IMG/VR virus record: IMGVR_UViG_3300042868_002103 | Span: 1 to 26,113 of that record | Source: a virus | Length of the DNA: 26,113 nucleotides | Strand: one strand, 5' to 3' | In this document: positions 13,521 through 24,200 of the stretch, piece by piece | Numbering within the stretch: position 1 is the stretch's first letter | Layout of the letters: each line of letters begins with the position of its first letter | Program-made: the position numbers and the translations under genes | The notes under the pieces: generated by a model | Seen by the model: the letters and a program-made list of their open reading frames with translations, nothing else | What the model was told of the DNA's origin: nothing | Database searches by the model: none

Positions 13521-15833
13521 ATGGCATTAAGAGATCTTGGTAGAGGAATTACAGATTTAGTAAGACCAGATGGTGGAAGAATTCTTGAAGATACAATTTC
13601 TAATATAATTCCAACAGGAATAGCAACTAGAGCTACAGATCTTACTGTTCCCAGGGCTGCTGACTTTCTTAAAAACGGGGTTAGTAACGTAGAACAAAAC
13701 CCCAATATTCCTAATCCTCAAAATACTAATTTACCTAGCATAGTAAAAAACCCGTTAGAAGAATTTGCTTCTATGACTCCGCTATGGACACTGGCATGTC
13801 TAACCCCCGCCCAATTTAATGATCCTAGATCATATAGAAACAGCACCGGCGATTTAAAAAATGTGATTTTTTCTTCAGGAGGTAGATTTGACAGTCAGCG
13901 CCAAAGTACCTTATTTGGAACACCTGAGTATTTCGTAAACAATTTCATGATGAAATCGATCATTGCCGCCGGTAGTAAAACCGGCAACTCTAATGCTTTT
14001 AAATTTGAATTTGATATCTACGAGCCATACAGCATGGGACTGTTATTACAGAGCATGCAGGCGGCGGCTCTAAATGCCGGATATTTAAATTATATGGAGA
14101 ATTGCCCATATCTTTTAAGATTGGATTTTAATGGATATAAAGAAGATGGTACTATTCTAACTTCTATTAAACCTAAATTCTTTACGATGAAATTTACATC
14201 AGTTAAATTCCAAGTAACAGAAGCAGGCAGTCAATACAAAGTAGAAGCTATACCTTACAATCATCAAGGGTTTACTGATACGGTTAATGTAACCTACAAT
14301 GATTTGAAAATAGTTGCATCAACAGAAGGAACGGTAGAAGACGTTCTAGTCAATAGTCCCGAAAGCCTTGTTGCTGTGTTGAATAAAATCGAACAGAATA
14401 TGGTTGACGAGCAAAAGATAGGATATCCTGATGTATACGATATACAATTTCCTCAAAACTCTAGCGATTTCGTCAGCACTACTAAACCCCCACAGGCAAA
14501 CGCTGCGGTTGTAGATCCTAATGCTCCTCCTGATGTAACAATACAAGGAGATATTGTTCCTTCTATATTGAGAACAAAATTAGCACAGGCTAAACTAGGG
14601 TTTAAAGGTAATGATATAGGCACAGCCAGTCTAGGGTTTACACAAAGTAGCGGCGGTAACTTCGTTATGAAAAAAGAAAGTGACCAGCGCGATGAAAAAA
14701 CAGGTATAATTAACAGAGATGGGATGACTATTGATCCTAACAAGAGAGCGTTTCAATTTGGTAAAGGACAATCTCTCACAGCAATGATTAATAGAATAAT
14801 ATTAAGTTCTGACTATGCTAAAAAGGCAATGGAAACAGATAATATGGTCGATGGATTTATCAAATGGTTTAGACTAGATGTGCAGATAGAACTACTAAAA
14901 TACGATCCTGAAGTTGGAGATTATGCTAGAAAAATAACCTATAGAGTTGTACCTTTCCTAGTCCATCATTCAGTGTTCACAAATCCTAATGCTGCTGTTA
15001 TCGGACATCAAGGCATTAAGAAAGAAATAGCTAAAGCATATGAATATATCTATTCAGGACAAAACTTAGATGTTCTTAAGTTTGATATTAATATTAATAA
15101 TCTATTCTACACAGGAAGTTCACCGAGTGCAGAAAATAAAAGTGCTCAAGTATCTAATCAAGATCAAAAAGGGGTAGCGGCCGACCCAGCTATGACAACA
15201 AAGAATAATCAAGGTACCGCCCCAGAAGCGCAAACTGCTACTCTTGGTAGAAGTCGAGTAAAACGAGATCCTAGTTTATTAGACGCTCCGCCTGGTGGGT
15301 CTGGTGATAGAACTACAGAACAGATGGTTGCAGAACAATTCCATAAGGCATTTATTGAAGGATCAAGTGCAGATATGATTACTGTAGATTTAGAAATTTT
15401 AGGTGATCCTTATTGGATAGTAGATAGTGGACTATCAAATTATTTTGCCGCTAGTGCATCCTCAACCAGTCAGATTACAGAAGACGGTACAATGAATTAT
15501 GAAAGTGGCGAAGTTTATATCTATGTAACATTTAAAACACCAACAGATATTAGTGAAACAACAGGCTTGTTTGATTTTCCTAAAGTAAGTCCGTTTAGTG
15601 GGATATATAGGGTAGTTAACTGTGAAAGCCAGTTTAATGATGGCTTATTTAAACAAAAGATTAAATGCTTGAGAATGCAAGGTCAAGCACTTGACTACGC
15701 TGATAATCCAGCAGGTCTTAAAAATATCAAATCTACTAAACAAGGCGCTCTATCTGTTACTATTGCAGAAGAAGAAACAACTAAAACTTCTCCTATTGAT
15801 GAAACCTTTCCTAGCATATTGAGATCTACATAA
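13521..15833 (+). CDS. 27: Baseplate hub protein (gp27-like)
   Basis: A 770-residue protein directly before gp5. Likely folded parts are about residues 85-270 (PLWTLACLTPAQFNDPRSYR, NAFKFEFDIYEPYSMGLLLQ, YMENCPYLLRLDFNGYKEDG), about 365-520 (KRAFQFGKGQSLTAMINRII, VPFLVHHSVF) and about 600-735 (MITVDLEILGDPYWIVDSGL, FSGIYRVVNCESQFNDGLFK). Low-complexity linkers (about 310-335 and 525-575) separate them. The last part, with the repeated beta pattern and the FxGxYRV motif, is like hub proteins that form the trimeric torus around the gp5 spike base. T4 gp27 is 391 aa, so this is about twice as long and I do not see residue-level similarity to T4; the call rests on position before gp5 and on resemblance to aquatic T4-like hub proteins. 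AGGAG precedes the ATG. Confidence 0.65.
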   Translation: MALRDLGRGITDLVRPDGGRILEDTISNIIPTGIATRATDLTVPRAADFLKNGVSNVEQNPNIPNPQNTNLPSIVKNPLEEFASMTPLWTLACLTPAQFNDPRSYRNSTGDLKNVIFSSGGRFDSQRQSTLFGTPEYFVNNFMMKSIIAAGSKTGNSNAFKFEFDIYEPYSMGLLLQSMQAAALNAGYLNYMENCPYLLRLDFNGYKEDGTILTSIKPKFFTMKFTSVKFQVTEAGSQYKVEAIPYNHQGFTDTVNVTYNDLKIVASTEGTVEDVLVNSPESLVAVLNKIEQNMVDEQKIGYPDVYDIQFPQNSSDFVSTTKPPQANAAVVDPNAPPDVTIQGDIVPSILRTKLAQAKLGFKGNDIGTASLGFTQSSGGNFVMKKESDQRDEKTGIINRDGMTIDPNKRAFQFGKGQSLTAMINRIILSSDYAKKAMETDNMVDGFIKWFRLDVQIELLKYDPEVGDYARKITYRVVPFLVHHSVFTNPNAAVIGHQGIKKEIAKAYEYIYSGQNLDVLKFDININNLFYTGSSPSAENKSAQVSNQDQKGVAADPAMTTKNNQGTAPEAQTATLGRSRVKRDPSLLDAPPGGSGDRTTEQMVAEQFHKAFIEGSSADMITVDLEILGDPYWIVDSGLSNYFAASASSTSQITEDGTMNYESGEVYIYVTFKTPTDISETTGLFDFPKVSPFSGIYRVVNCESQFNDGLFKQKIKCLRMQGQALDYADNPAGLKNIKSTKQGALSVTIAEEETTKTSPIDETFPSILRST

Positions 15834-17491
15834 TGGCAGAATATAAACGCACCCCGTCAAACATATCAGAACAGAGAAACATAGGAAATGGCCCATTTCT
15901 TGCTAGAATTGTCAGCCATCTTGATCCAACATTTATGGGTAGTCTTGAGGTTACTCTTTTAAGACATCAAGCAAATATCGCCAGTGATGATACACAGACA
16001 TATATTGTTCGCTGCGCAAGTCCATTCTTTGGATATACTGGATTTGAATTTATGGGTCAAAATACAGCGACCACCCAGCGTACACAAGGCGAACAGGCAC
16101 TAAATCAACAAGGGGTTGCTGGTGCTAGCACAATTGATGCTTTTAATGATACACAAAAAAGTTATGGTATGTGGATGGTTCCGCCAGATGTTGGTGTTAA
16201 CGTTCTTGTGGTTTTCATAGACGGAGATCCAAGCCAAGGCTATTGGATAGCCTGTGTTCCTAGTAGATTTGCTAACCATATGGTTCCTGCTCTTGCAGGA
16301 TCAACAGAAGTTGATCTAGATAGTGCAGATAAACAAAAATTAAATTGGCCAAATAAAGCAACAGGCTTAAAAATGCCATTACCAGTGGCAGAAGTTAATA
16401 GACGATTAAATCAGAAAGAACAAAATAGTGACGTTGACAAAATTAAAAAACCACTACACCCTATTGCTGAAAAATTTTTAGAGCAAGGGCTATTAGAGGA
16501 TGATGTTCGAGGGGTTACAACATCGAGCAGTAGACGAGAAGCACCGAGTATGGTATTTGGTATTTCAACGCCAGGACCTCTTGATAGAAGACAGGGTGCT
16601 AAAAAAGCTAAGGTAGGAACTTTACAAAGTCCGTCGCCTTCTCCGGTTCCGGTAAGTCGATTAGGTGGAACAACCTTAGTTATGGACGACGGCGATGATA
16701 GATATCGTAGAGAAACATCTGCAGGTGCAGGGCCAGTAAAATACATAGACGTAATCGCTGAAAAAGATAAACCTTCTCAAGGTGATCCAACGATTCCATA
16801 TAATGAATATTTCCGTGTAAGAACTAGAACCGGACATCAGATATTGATGCACAATTCAGAAGATTTAATTTATATTGGAAATGCTAAAGGAACAACATGG
16901 ATTGAATTAACGTCAAACGGCAAGATTGATATCTATGCTCAAGACAGCATTAGCATTCATACAGAGAATGATTTGAACATCAAAGCCAATAGAGATATCA
17001 ATTTGGAAGCTGGTCGAAATATCAACATAAGATCAGAAATTGGTCGACTTCATATGGATGTTGCCACAGACTGGAAAGTTACTGTAGGACAAAATAATAA
17101 AATTACAGTTGGTAAAGATTGTGAACATGTAGTTGGCGGTAATACAAAAATCACCACTTCAGAAAATTTTGATTTAGGCAGCGGCGGCTATAATAGATTT
17201 ACAGCCAGCGGAAATACAGATATACGCAGCGGCGGTAATCATACTGAATCTGCAGCCAGGATCGATATGAACGGACCGTTAGCACAAGCAGCAGTTCAAG
17301 CAGTTGAAATAACTCCGCTAAATCTACATGCTAATCCAAGTACCAGCACACAAAATGGTTGGGATGCCAAATATCAGGGTGGAAATATTGCCAGCATTAT
17401 GAAACGTATTCCAATGCACGAACCTTGGGTTCTGCATGAAAATCAAACCCCTCAATTTTTAACACCAACAAATACAGATAGAGAAATCTAG
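15833..17491 (+). CDS. 5: Baseplate central spike protein gp5-like, no lysozyme domain
   Basis: A 552-residue protein. Residues about 15-165 form the OB-fold domain (GPFLARIVSHLDPTFMGSLE, SYGMWMVPPDVGVNVLVVFI, GDPSQGYWIACVPSRFANHM). A linker region (about 170-310) contains FGISTPGPLDRRQGAKKAKV. Then come RTRTGHQILMHNSEDLIYIG and GTTWIELTSNGKIDIYAQDS, leading into the triple beta-helix repeats (about 375-480: SIHTENDLNIKANRDINLEA, ITVGKDCEHVVGGNTKITTS). The trimer is the membrane-piercing needle of the contracting tail. T4 gp5 carries a lysozyme domain between OB fold and helix; nothing like it is seen here. Start overlaps the preceding stop (TAATG). Confidence 0.88.
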   Translation: MAEYKRTPSNISEQRNIGNGPFLARIVSHLDPTFMGSLEVTLLRHQANIASDDTQTYIVRCASPFFGYTGFEFMGQNTATTQRTQGEQALNQQGVAGASTIDAFNDTQKSYGMWMVPPDVGVNVLVVFIDGDPSQGYWIACVPSRFANHMVPALAGSTEVDLDSADKQKLNWPNKATGLKMPLPVAEVNRRLNQKEQNSDVDKIKKPLHPIAEKFLEQGLLEDDVRGVTTSSSRREAPSMVFGISTPGPLDRRQGAKKAKVGTLQSPSPSPVPVSRLGGTTLVMDDGDDRYRRETSAGAGPVKYIDVIAEKDKPSQGDPTIPYNEYFRVRTRTGHQILMHNSEDLIYIGNAKGTTWIELTSNGKIDIYAQDSISIHTENDLNIKANRDINLEAGRNINIRSEIGRLHMDVATDWKVTVGQNNKITVGKDCEHVVGGNTKITTSENFDLGSGGYNRFTASGNTDIRSGGNHTESAARIDMNGPLAQAAVQAVEITPLNLHANPSTSTQNGWDAKYQGGNIASIMKRIPMHEPWVLHENQTPQFLTPTNTDREI

Positions 17492-17500
17492 GAGTGACAT

Positions 17501-17938
17501 ATGGCCAATAAACTTTACAATCAAAAAGTCGTAGCAGTAAACAAAGCATCTGTTGGCGATAAAGGCGGAGTTTTTACCTATAAAGGATTTAGTTCTAAAG
17601 AAGTTAATCGTAACTATAAACTTTATGATATTGATCTAGTGAAACAAGATTTGATCAACCATTTCTATATTCGCAAGGGTGAAAAATTAGAAAACCCGGA
17701 GTTTGGCACAGTAATCTGGGACATGATTTTTGAACAGTTTACAGAAGATGTTAAAAATATTATTGCTAAAGACGTTGAAGAAATTATTAATTATGATCCA
17801 AGAATCATAGTAAATGAGGTTCAAGTTGATAGCACTGATCAAGGTATAAGGATTGAAGCCAACATTACTTACATACCGTTCAATATTAATGAACGTATGA
17901 CGTTTGACTTTGATAAAGACAATTCTATCATAAACTAA
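17501..17938 (+). CDS. 25: Baseplate wedge protein gp25
   Basis: A 145-residue member of the GPW/gp25 family (T4 gp25 is 132 aa). Characteristic segments are YDIDLVKQDLINHFYIRKGE, then KLENPEFGTVIWDMIFEQFT and IINYDPRIIVNEVQVDST. gp25 joins the gp6 ring to the sheath and is the platform from which sheath assembly starts. An AGGAG overlapping the gp5 stop gives a strong start at 17501. Confidence 0.93.
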   Translation: MANKLYNQKVVAVNKASVGDKGGVFTYKGFSSKEVNRNYKLYDIDLVKQDLINHFYIRKGEKLENPEFGTVIWDMIFEQFTEDVKNIIAKDVEEIINYDPRIIVNEVQVDSTDQGIRIEANITYIPFNINERMTFDFDKDNSIIN

Positions 17939-17954
17939 GCACTTTATTTTGCTT

Positions 17955-17962
17955 GATAAATA
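17955..17962 (+). promoter_or_regulatory. Late promoter variant (GATAAATA) for gp6
   Basis: GATAAATA differs by one base from the late consensus and lies 26 bases before the gp6 ATG, in the only gap of any size (42 bases) inside the baseplate operon. AGGA at 17969-17972 is the likely ribosome binding site. Confidence 0.5.
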
Positions 17963-17980
17963 TGATATAGGAAATAACAA

Positions 17981-20236
17981 ATGACCACTACAAGTAGACA
18001 AAATAACCTAATACTCAACGAAGATTGGACACGTATCTATCAGACATTTAAAAATGCTGATTTTAAATCATACGATTTTGAAAATCTACGTCGAGTAATT
18101 ATATCATATCTAAGAGAAAATTATCCTGAAGATTTTAACGACTATATTGAATCATCAGAATACATGGCACTCATTGATGCTATTTCTTTCTTGGGTCAAA
18201 GTTTAGCCTTCCGTTTAGATCTAGCGTCAAGAGAAAACTTTTTAGAATTAGCAGAACGTAAAGAATCTGTATTACGTCTAGCTCGTATGTTAAGTTACAA
18301 TGCTAAACGTAATGTGTCAGCTAGTGGTCTACTTAAATTTTCTACAATATCAACAACAGAATCTTTAATAGATAGCAACGGAAAAAATTTAGCTAACCAA
18401 GTAATCCAATGGAATGACCCAACTAACACAAACTGGTTAGAGCAATTTCTTACAGTATTAAATTCTGCAATGGCAGATAATACAGAATTTGGTCGCAGTC
18501 AAGGTAATGCTATCATACAAGGAATTCCCACAGAACAATATAGATTTCGAACAATATCACAAGATGTTCCAATCTATACATTCAGTAAAACTGTTGCCGG
18601 TCGAGGAATGGTATTTGAGATAGTTTCAACATCATTCAAAAGTAGTGAATCTATATACGAAGAACCACCTGTGCCAGGAAACCAGTTAGGATTTGTTTAT
18701 AGAAATGATGGCAGCGGTCCAGGATCACCAAACACAGGATTTTATTTGATGTTCAAGCAAGGATCGTTAGAACTTGCCGACTTCAGTATTACTGTTCCAA
18801 CAACTAATGAAAAAGTATCTGTAGACAGTACAAATATTAATAATGATGACGTGTGGTTATTTAAAGTGGGCTCATCTGGAACACAACAAGACCAATGGAC
18901 TAAGGTGTCAAATCTTATTGGCAATAACATCGCTTACAACAGTTTATCACAGGATATTAGAAATATTTTTGCTGTACAAACAGAAGAAGATGATCGAATT
19001 GATCTAGTATTTGCTGATGGCGTTTATGGTAATTTACCACAAGGGAGTTTCCGTGTTTATTATAGAGTAAGTAATGGTTTATCATATACTATCGCCCCAA
19101 ACGAACTACGTGGCATTAATATTTCCGTTCCATACGTTAATAAATCTGGAACAGAACAAACAATCACTATCGGGTTAGCATTACAAGCAACAGTAGCTTC
19201 TAGTGCTGCAACTGAAGATATTGACACAATTCGTATAAATGCCCCGGCACAATATTATACACAGAATAGAATGATTACAGGTGAAGATTACAATCTTGCA
19301 CCGTTGGCAAGCTCACAAAATATTTTAAAAATAAAAGCAGTTAATAGAACATCAAGCGGCATTAGTCGTAACTTTGAAATTATTGATGCCAGTGGAAAAT
19401 ATTCTAGTGTGAACATTTTTGCCGACGACGGCTTTGTCTATAAAGAAGAAATAGAATCGCAGATCAATTTCAAATACAGTAGCAGAGTTGACGTAGTTAA
19501 TACTATTAGAAATATTATAGAACCGGTATTCACTGAAAAGGATGTTTACAATTTTTATCTTACAAAATTTGATAAGGTATTCTTTACAGATGAAAACTCT
19601 GTATGGCAACAAAGCACATCAGACGTTAATATAACTACCGGTTATTTTAAAAATATTGTTGACAATACTTTATTAAAAGTAGGATCGTATTCTACCAGCC
19701 CTTTAAAATATCTCTCATTTGGGGCATTAATTAAATTTGTCCCCCCAACAGGATATGCGTTTAAGAAAGGAGCATTGGTTGTTGCTAGCCCAACAGACGC
19801 CGGTCAAACAGATCGAATCTGGACCAAAGTTATTAAGGTAGTTGGTGACGGTACTAACGCAGGAAGAGGTGCGTTAACTAGCGGATTAGGTCCTGTAACA
19901 TTTAATGATACGGTACCAAGCGGTGCTATAGCTAAACGAATTATTCCTAAATTTGTAACAGATTTGCCACCAGCACTTGAAACTGAAATTGTTAATCAAA
20001 TACTACAGAATTTAAATTTTGGATTGCGCTATGATGTAGTTACAGCATCTTGGAATATTATCACAGCATCTAACCTTAATCTAACAGACTCGTTCAGTCT
20101 TGGTAAAGAAGGCGATACTAGTAATGTTAATCTTGACTCATCATGGACAGTTGCGTTCATTAAAGAAGTTGATCAATATGTTGTAAGAATACGAAAATTA
20201 AGTTATAGATTTGGTAGTGTAGAACAAATCTTTTAA
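17981..20236 (+). CDS. 6: Baseplate wedge protein gp6, N-terminal part (frame ends early)
   Basis: 751 codons. The start is typical of gp6 (NEDWTRIYQTFKNADFKSYD, YIESSEYMALIDAISFLGQS, LAFRLDLASRENFLELAERK), followed by baseplate-J-like beta parts and RINAPAQYYTQNRMITGEDY, a conserved core segment. gp6 forms the ring of the wedge heterotrimer (gp6)2-gp7 that holds the baseplate together. The frame stops at TAA (20234-20236) after GSVEQIF, whereas the conserved gp6 C-terminus continues in the -1 frame. One added T in the TTTT run at 20231-20234 would rejoin both parts into about 1095 residues. This is either a sequencing or assembly error or a real split gene. Confidence 0.9.
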   Translation: MTTTSRQNNLILNEDWTRIYQTFKNADFKSYDFENLRRVIISYLRENYPEDFNDYIESSEYMALIDAISFLGQSLAFRLDLASRENFLELAERKESVLRLARMLSYNAKRNVSASGLLKFSTISTTESLIDSNGKNLANQVIQWNDPTNTNWLEQFLTVLNSAMADNTEFGRSQGNAIIQGIPTEQYRFRTISQDVPIYTFSKTVAGRGMVFEIVSTSFKSSESIYEEPPVPGNQLGFVYRNDGSGPGSPNTGFYLMFKQGSLELADFSITVPTTNEKVSVDSTNINNDDVWLFKVGSSGTQQDQWTKVSNLIGNNIAYNSLSQDIRNIFAVQTEEDDRIDLVFADGVYGNLPQGSFRVYYRVSNGLSYTIAPNELRGINISVPYVNKSGTEQTITIGLALQATVASSAATEDIDTIRINAPAQYYTQNRMITGEDYNLAPLASSQNILKIKAVNRTSSGISRNFEIIDASGKYSSVNIFADDGFVYKEEIESQINFKYSSRVDVVNTIRNIIEPVFTEKDVYNFYLTKFDKVFFTDENSVWQQSTSDVNITTGYFKNIVDNTLLKVGSYSTSPLKYLSFGALIKFVPPTGYAFKKGALVVASPTDAGQTDRIWTKVIKVVGDGTNAGRGALTSGLGPVTFNDTVPSGAIAKRIIPKFVTDLPPALETEIVNQILQNLNFGLRYDVVTASWNIITASNLNLTDSFSLGKEGDTSNVNLDSSWTVAFIKEVDQYVVRIRKLSYRFGSVEQIF

Positions 20237-21267
20237 GAAATGAATTTTCATTTGAAATTTACGATACAATTAAATTTGAAGATGGGTACGAAAGTTCTGT
20301 TGAGATTGAAGTTGCATTCTCTGATACAGACGACGACGGTGTGGTTGATAATCCAGAATCTTTTGAACAGATCGTGGGTGAGGATACAGATTTAAATTAT
20401 CTATTCTTCCAAAGTATTACAGATACAACAGGAGAAACAATCACTAGATTAATTGATAGTGATACAGTTAAAATATATCAGTTAGAATCTCAAGTAAACA
20501 TTAACGATGAAGAAAACGGACAATTAATATATTTCTATGATGTTAATGAAGATAGAGTTAAGAGGGTAAACAAAACTACAAATACTTTAGATCTAGAAAC
20601 AGAGTATAAAGGTGTTATAGGTAGAGATGCATTAAAATTCCAATACACTCACAACGCTAATGTAGATCGAAGAATAGATCCAAGTGTAAGTAATATCATT
20701 GATATATACCTATTAACAAGAAGTTACGATGAAGCTTACAGAGTATACTTGGCCGGAGGTACTTTGGTTGAACCAACTGCGCCATCCAGTGATAACCTGA
20801 GAATCACATTTGGCACTACACTTGACGCTATTAAAGCAATCAGCGATGAAATCATATATCATCCGGTGAAATATAAAGTATTGTTTGGATCAGTAGCTGA
20901 AGAGAAGTTAAGAGCACAATTTAAAGTAGTTAAAAATCCAACACAATCTATTAATGATAACGATTTGAAAGTTAGAATTGTTTCAGCCATTAATGAATTT
21001 TTTGATATTAATAATTGGGACTTTGGTGATAGATTCTATATCAGTGAATTGATCACATATATTTTAAATCAGACAGCACCGGATATTAGTAATCTTATTA
21101 TTGTTCCTAGGCAATCAAGTCAGGAGTTTGGTAGTTTATTTGAAATACAAAGTACTCCTGATCAATTATTAATCAGTGGTGCAACGGTAGACGACATAGA
21201 AATAGTATCCGCGATAACTGCATCAGAAGTTAGAGCTTCCGCAACCAGCATAGTAACGACAACATAA
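20236..21267 (+). CDS. 6: Baseplate wedge protein gp6, C-terminal part in the -1 frame
   Basis: This frame is open from 20218 and encodes LRNEFSFEIYDTIKFEDGYE and VAFSDTDDDGVVDNPESFEQ straight after the upstream frame ends. It closes with NNWDFGDRFYISELITYILN, then FGSLFEIQSTPDQLLISGAT and VDDIEIVSAITASEVRASAT, which is the conserved C-terminus of gp6. The only ordinary start codon near the front is a GTG at 20341, in the middle of an acidic repeat and without a ribosome binding site, so independent translation is unlikely. Treated as the second half of gp6. The next gene starts one base after its stop. Confidence 0.8.
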   Translation, partial: RNEFSFEIYDTIKFEDGYESSVEIEVAFSDTDDDGVVDNPESFEQIVGEDTDLNYLFFQSITDTTGETITRLIDSDTVKIYQLESQVNINDEENGQLIYFYDVNEDRVKRVNKTTNTLDLETEYKGVIGRDALKFQYTHNANVDRRIDPSVSNIIDIYLLTRSYDEAYRVYLAGGTLVEPTAPSSDNLRITFGTTLDAIKAISDEIIYHPVKYKVLFGSVAEEKLRAQFKVVKNPTQSINDNDLKVRIVSAINEFFDINNWDFGDRFYISELITYILNQTAPDISNLIIVPRQSSQEFGSLFEIQSTPDQLLISGATVDDIEIVSAITASEVRASATSIVTTT

Positions 21268-21268
21268 T

Positions 21269-24200
21269 ATGGCAAATGATAAATTCCCTAAGAGTGGGTT
21301 ACCAATAAGAAAAACGGTTGACCTATTACCGGCAACTTTTAGATCAGAGTCTAACGACAAGTTTATGTCGGCAGTTGTTGATCCATTAGTTCAACCTGGT
21401 GTTCTTGAAAAGATAGTTGGATATGTAGGTCGTAGATTTGGTAAAACTTATGGCGGTACTGATGTTTATCTAGACTCTGACGAAACACTAAGAAGTAGAT
21501 ATCAGCTCGAACCTGGTGTAGTTATTAAAGATAACAACGGCAACGTAGAAAAATTTTACGATTATATCGATTTCAAAAATCAATTAAAGTTTTTTGGTAA
21601 CAATGTAGAACGTGATGATCTAACCACAGCACAAGAACACTTTGCATGGAATCCACCAAAACACTGCGACAAATATGTAAACTTTCTAGAATGCTATTGG
21701 ATACCAGAAGGTCCTCCTCCTGTTGACGTATTTGGGCAATCTGATAAAATAGTCACCCAATACCAAGTAACATTAGGAGCTACTGGCAATTCTTATATTT
21801 TCTCTCCTAATTATACTAATGCTAGTTATATTAATAATCCCACATTAACTTTCTATAGAGGAGCAACCTACAAATTTAGAGTTATCTGTCCTCAAGAAGG
21901 ATTTGTAATTAGATCAAATTATGATACAGGATCCCTATTGTTAAACCCAAATAGAGCGTATCAGCCAGGAGAATTGGCGGTATATGACAATAAACTTTGG
22001 AAAGCCAAAGTATTTGTTGCTCCCGGTGATGGAAGTAGTATCGATGCAGATAGCCAAGATTGGGAATTTGTAGAGATTGCTACATCTACTTCAGTTTTAG
22101 ACTATAATGATGGAGTAACCAACAACGGTGTAGAAAATGGATTTATGGATTTTACAGTTCCATATAATGCTCCCGATGTACTCTATTATCAAAGTAAAGT
22201 TACTCCTGATAGATTTGGTCGTATTATTATCGCAGATATTGAAGCCAACACATTTGTAGATGTTGAAAAAGAAATTATTGGCAAGGCAACGTATACTAGT
22301 GGTAATGGTGTTAAATTTACCACGGGTCTTATTGTTGAATTCAAAGGTAATGTAACTCCTGCAAAATATGCTAAAGGTCGATATGTAATTGAAAACGTTG
22401 GTGCTAAAATCAATGTGGTCAATTGGGACGATCTGGTAATTCCAAGATTATCCAAAGTCGTACCCGAAGTAACATTTGATGATGGTGGATTTGATACCGG
22501 ACCATTTGATGATGCTACGGCCTATCCATCAGAAAAAGATTATCTTGTAATCAGTCGTGATAGTATTGATCTCAATCCTTGGACCAGATATAATCGTTGG
22601 TTTCATCGAGCTGTATTAGATTATGCCTACGGTTTGCGAGGACAAGAATTTACAGCACCAGAAGAGGCAAGAGCGAAACGACCAATTTATGAATTTCTAC
22701 CAGGTATACAACTATTCAATCATGGAAGAATTGCCAAAGAAACTGTTGACTACATCGACACCTATACTGACGATATACTTTCCAAAATTGAAGGTAGTGC
22801 AGGCTATAGTGTCGACGGTGAAGAATTGTTTGAAGGTGCAAGGCTTTTAGTAGTTGCAGACACAGACGATCTAACCAATAACAAAATATATGAAATACAA
22901 TTTATAGTACACAACGGCAAGAACCAAATCCATTTAGCTGAAACAGAAGACACTGTTTCTAAAGAAGGTGAATGTGTATTAATACGTCGTGGAACAAATA
23001 ATCAAGGACTAATGTTCCACTTCAATGGAACCGCCTGGGTTAAGAGTCAAGAAAAAACTAAAGTAAATCAACCTCCGTTATTTGATGTATATGATGAAGA
23101 TGAAGTAAGTTTTTCAGATACTACTAAGTATCCAGATTCTACATTTGCTGGATCTGAGATTGTTGGCTATAAGGTTAACCCCAATGGCATACCGGATCCT
23201 GAATTAGGAATTAAATTAACATTTCTTAATATTGATAATATTGGTGACGTTGTACAACATTTTAATTGGGACACTGATACATTCACATATAGAGACGGTA
23301 ATAATGTAATCACTAAACGTATTGCCACAGGATACTATTATCTAGATCCTACTGGCGGATATGGCGGATGGGGCAATGGGTGGACACCGTTATCATCAAA
23401 ATACACGATGCCAATATTAGACAGTGTTAAAATTACATCGACGACAAATACATTTACTATTGATACTGTTGATTGGACTCTTCTTCCGAACGATGATGAG
23501 TTTGCAATTAGATTCTATGTAAACGGAGGTATTTACAAAGGACCCTATGTCAGGACTCGCGGAACATTTACCTTTACTGAAAGAACATTTAAAGAAAATG
23601 ACATCATAACCATAAAGGTAGTTGCCAACGTAGAACCAAAATCTGGTTACTATCAGATACCGTTAGGATTAGAAAAGAATCCATTAAATGCACCGGTGGC
23701 ACAATGGACACTAGGTCAAGCAGCTGACCATTTAAATTCCGGATTAGATTTTAACACATTGTGGTCAGGGGTTGTTCCCGGTCTTAACGACCTCCGTGAT
23801 ATTCCTTTCGACGAATTTGGCCAACCGTGGAATACATATAGTACTCGTTATCTACATCATTCTGGAATTACACCATTAGCGATTGCATTGCTATGTGATA
23901 AAACAACTAATATTGTTAAAGCATTACAATATTCTAAAAAATCATACACAGATTTTAAAAATAACTTTGTAGCAAAAGCTATAGAATTACCGTATAACGA
24001 AAATATTCCAAACTTTGTTGATGATATTATTTCTAATTTAAGTAGAACGAAGAATATTAATAGTCCTTTCGCCGACAGCGATATGGTTGGTAGTGGAGCA
24101 TATACATCTATTAATTATACTGTTGAAGATACTGGAATTAAAATATTTGCATTATCAACAAGATTTGTATTAACTGAATTAAGTCGACGTGCAGTATATG

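Noticed and set aside
20225-20238. Programmed -1 frameshift in gp6 analogous to the gp26 site
   Set aside because: The codons ATC TTT TAA offer no X XXY YYZ heptamer; a -1 slip would need Phe tRNA on CTT, a first-position mismatch. A missing T is simpler.
20341-21267. Independent gene starting at the GTG at 20341
   Set aside because: The frame is open far upstream to 20218, there is no ribosome binding site, and the product is the C-terminal half of gp6; it is better read as part of a split gene.
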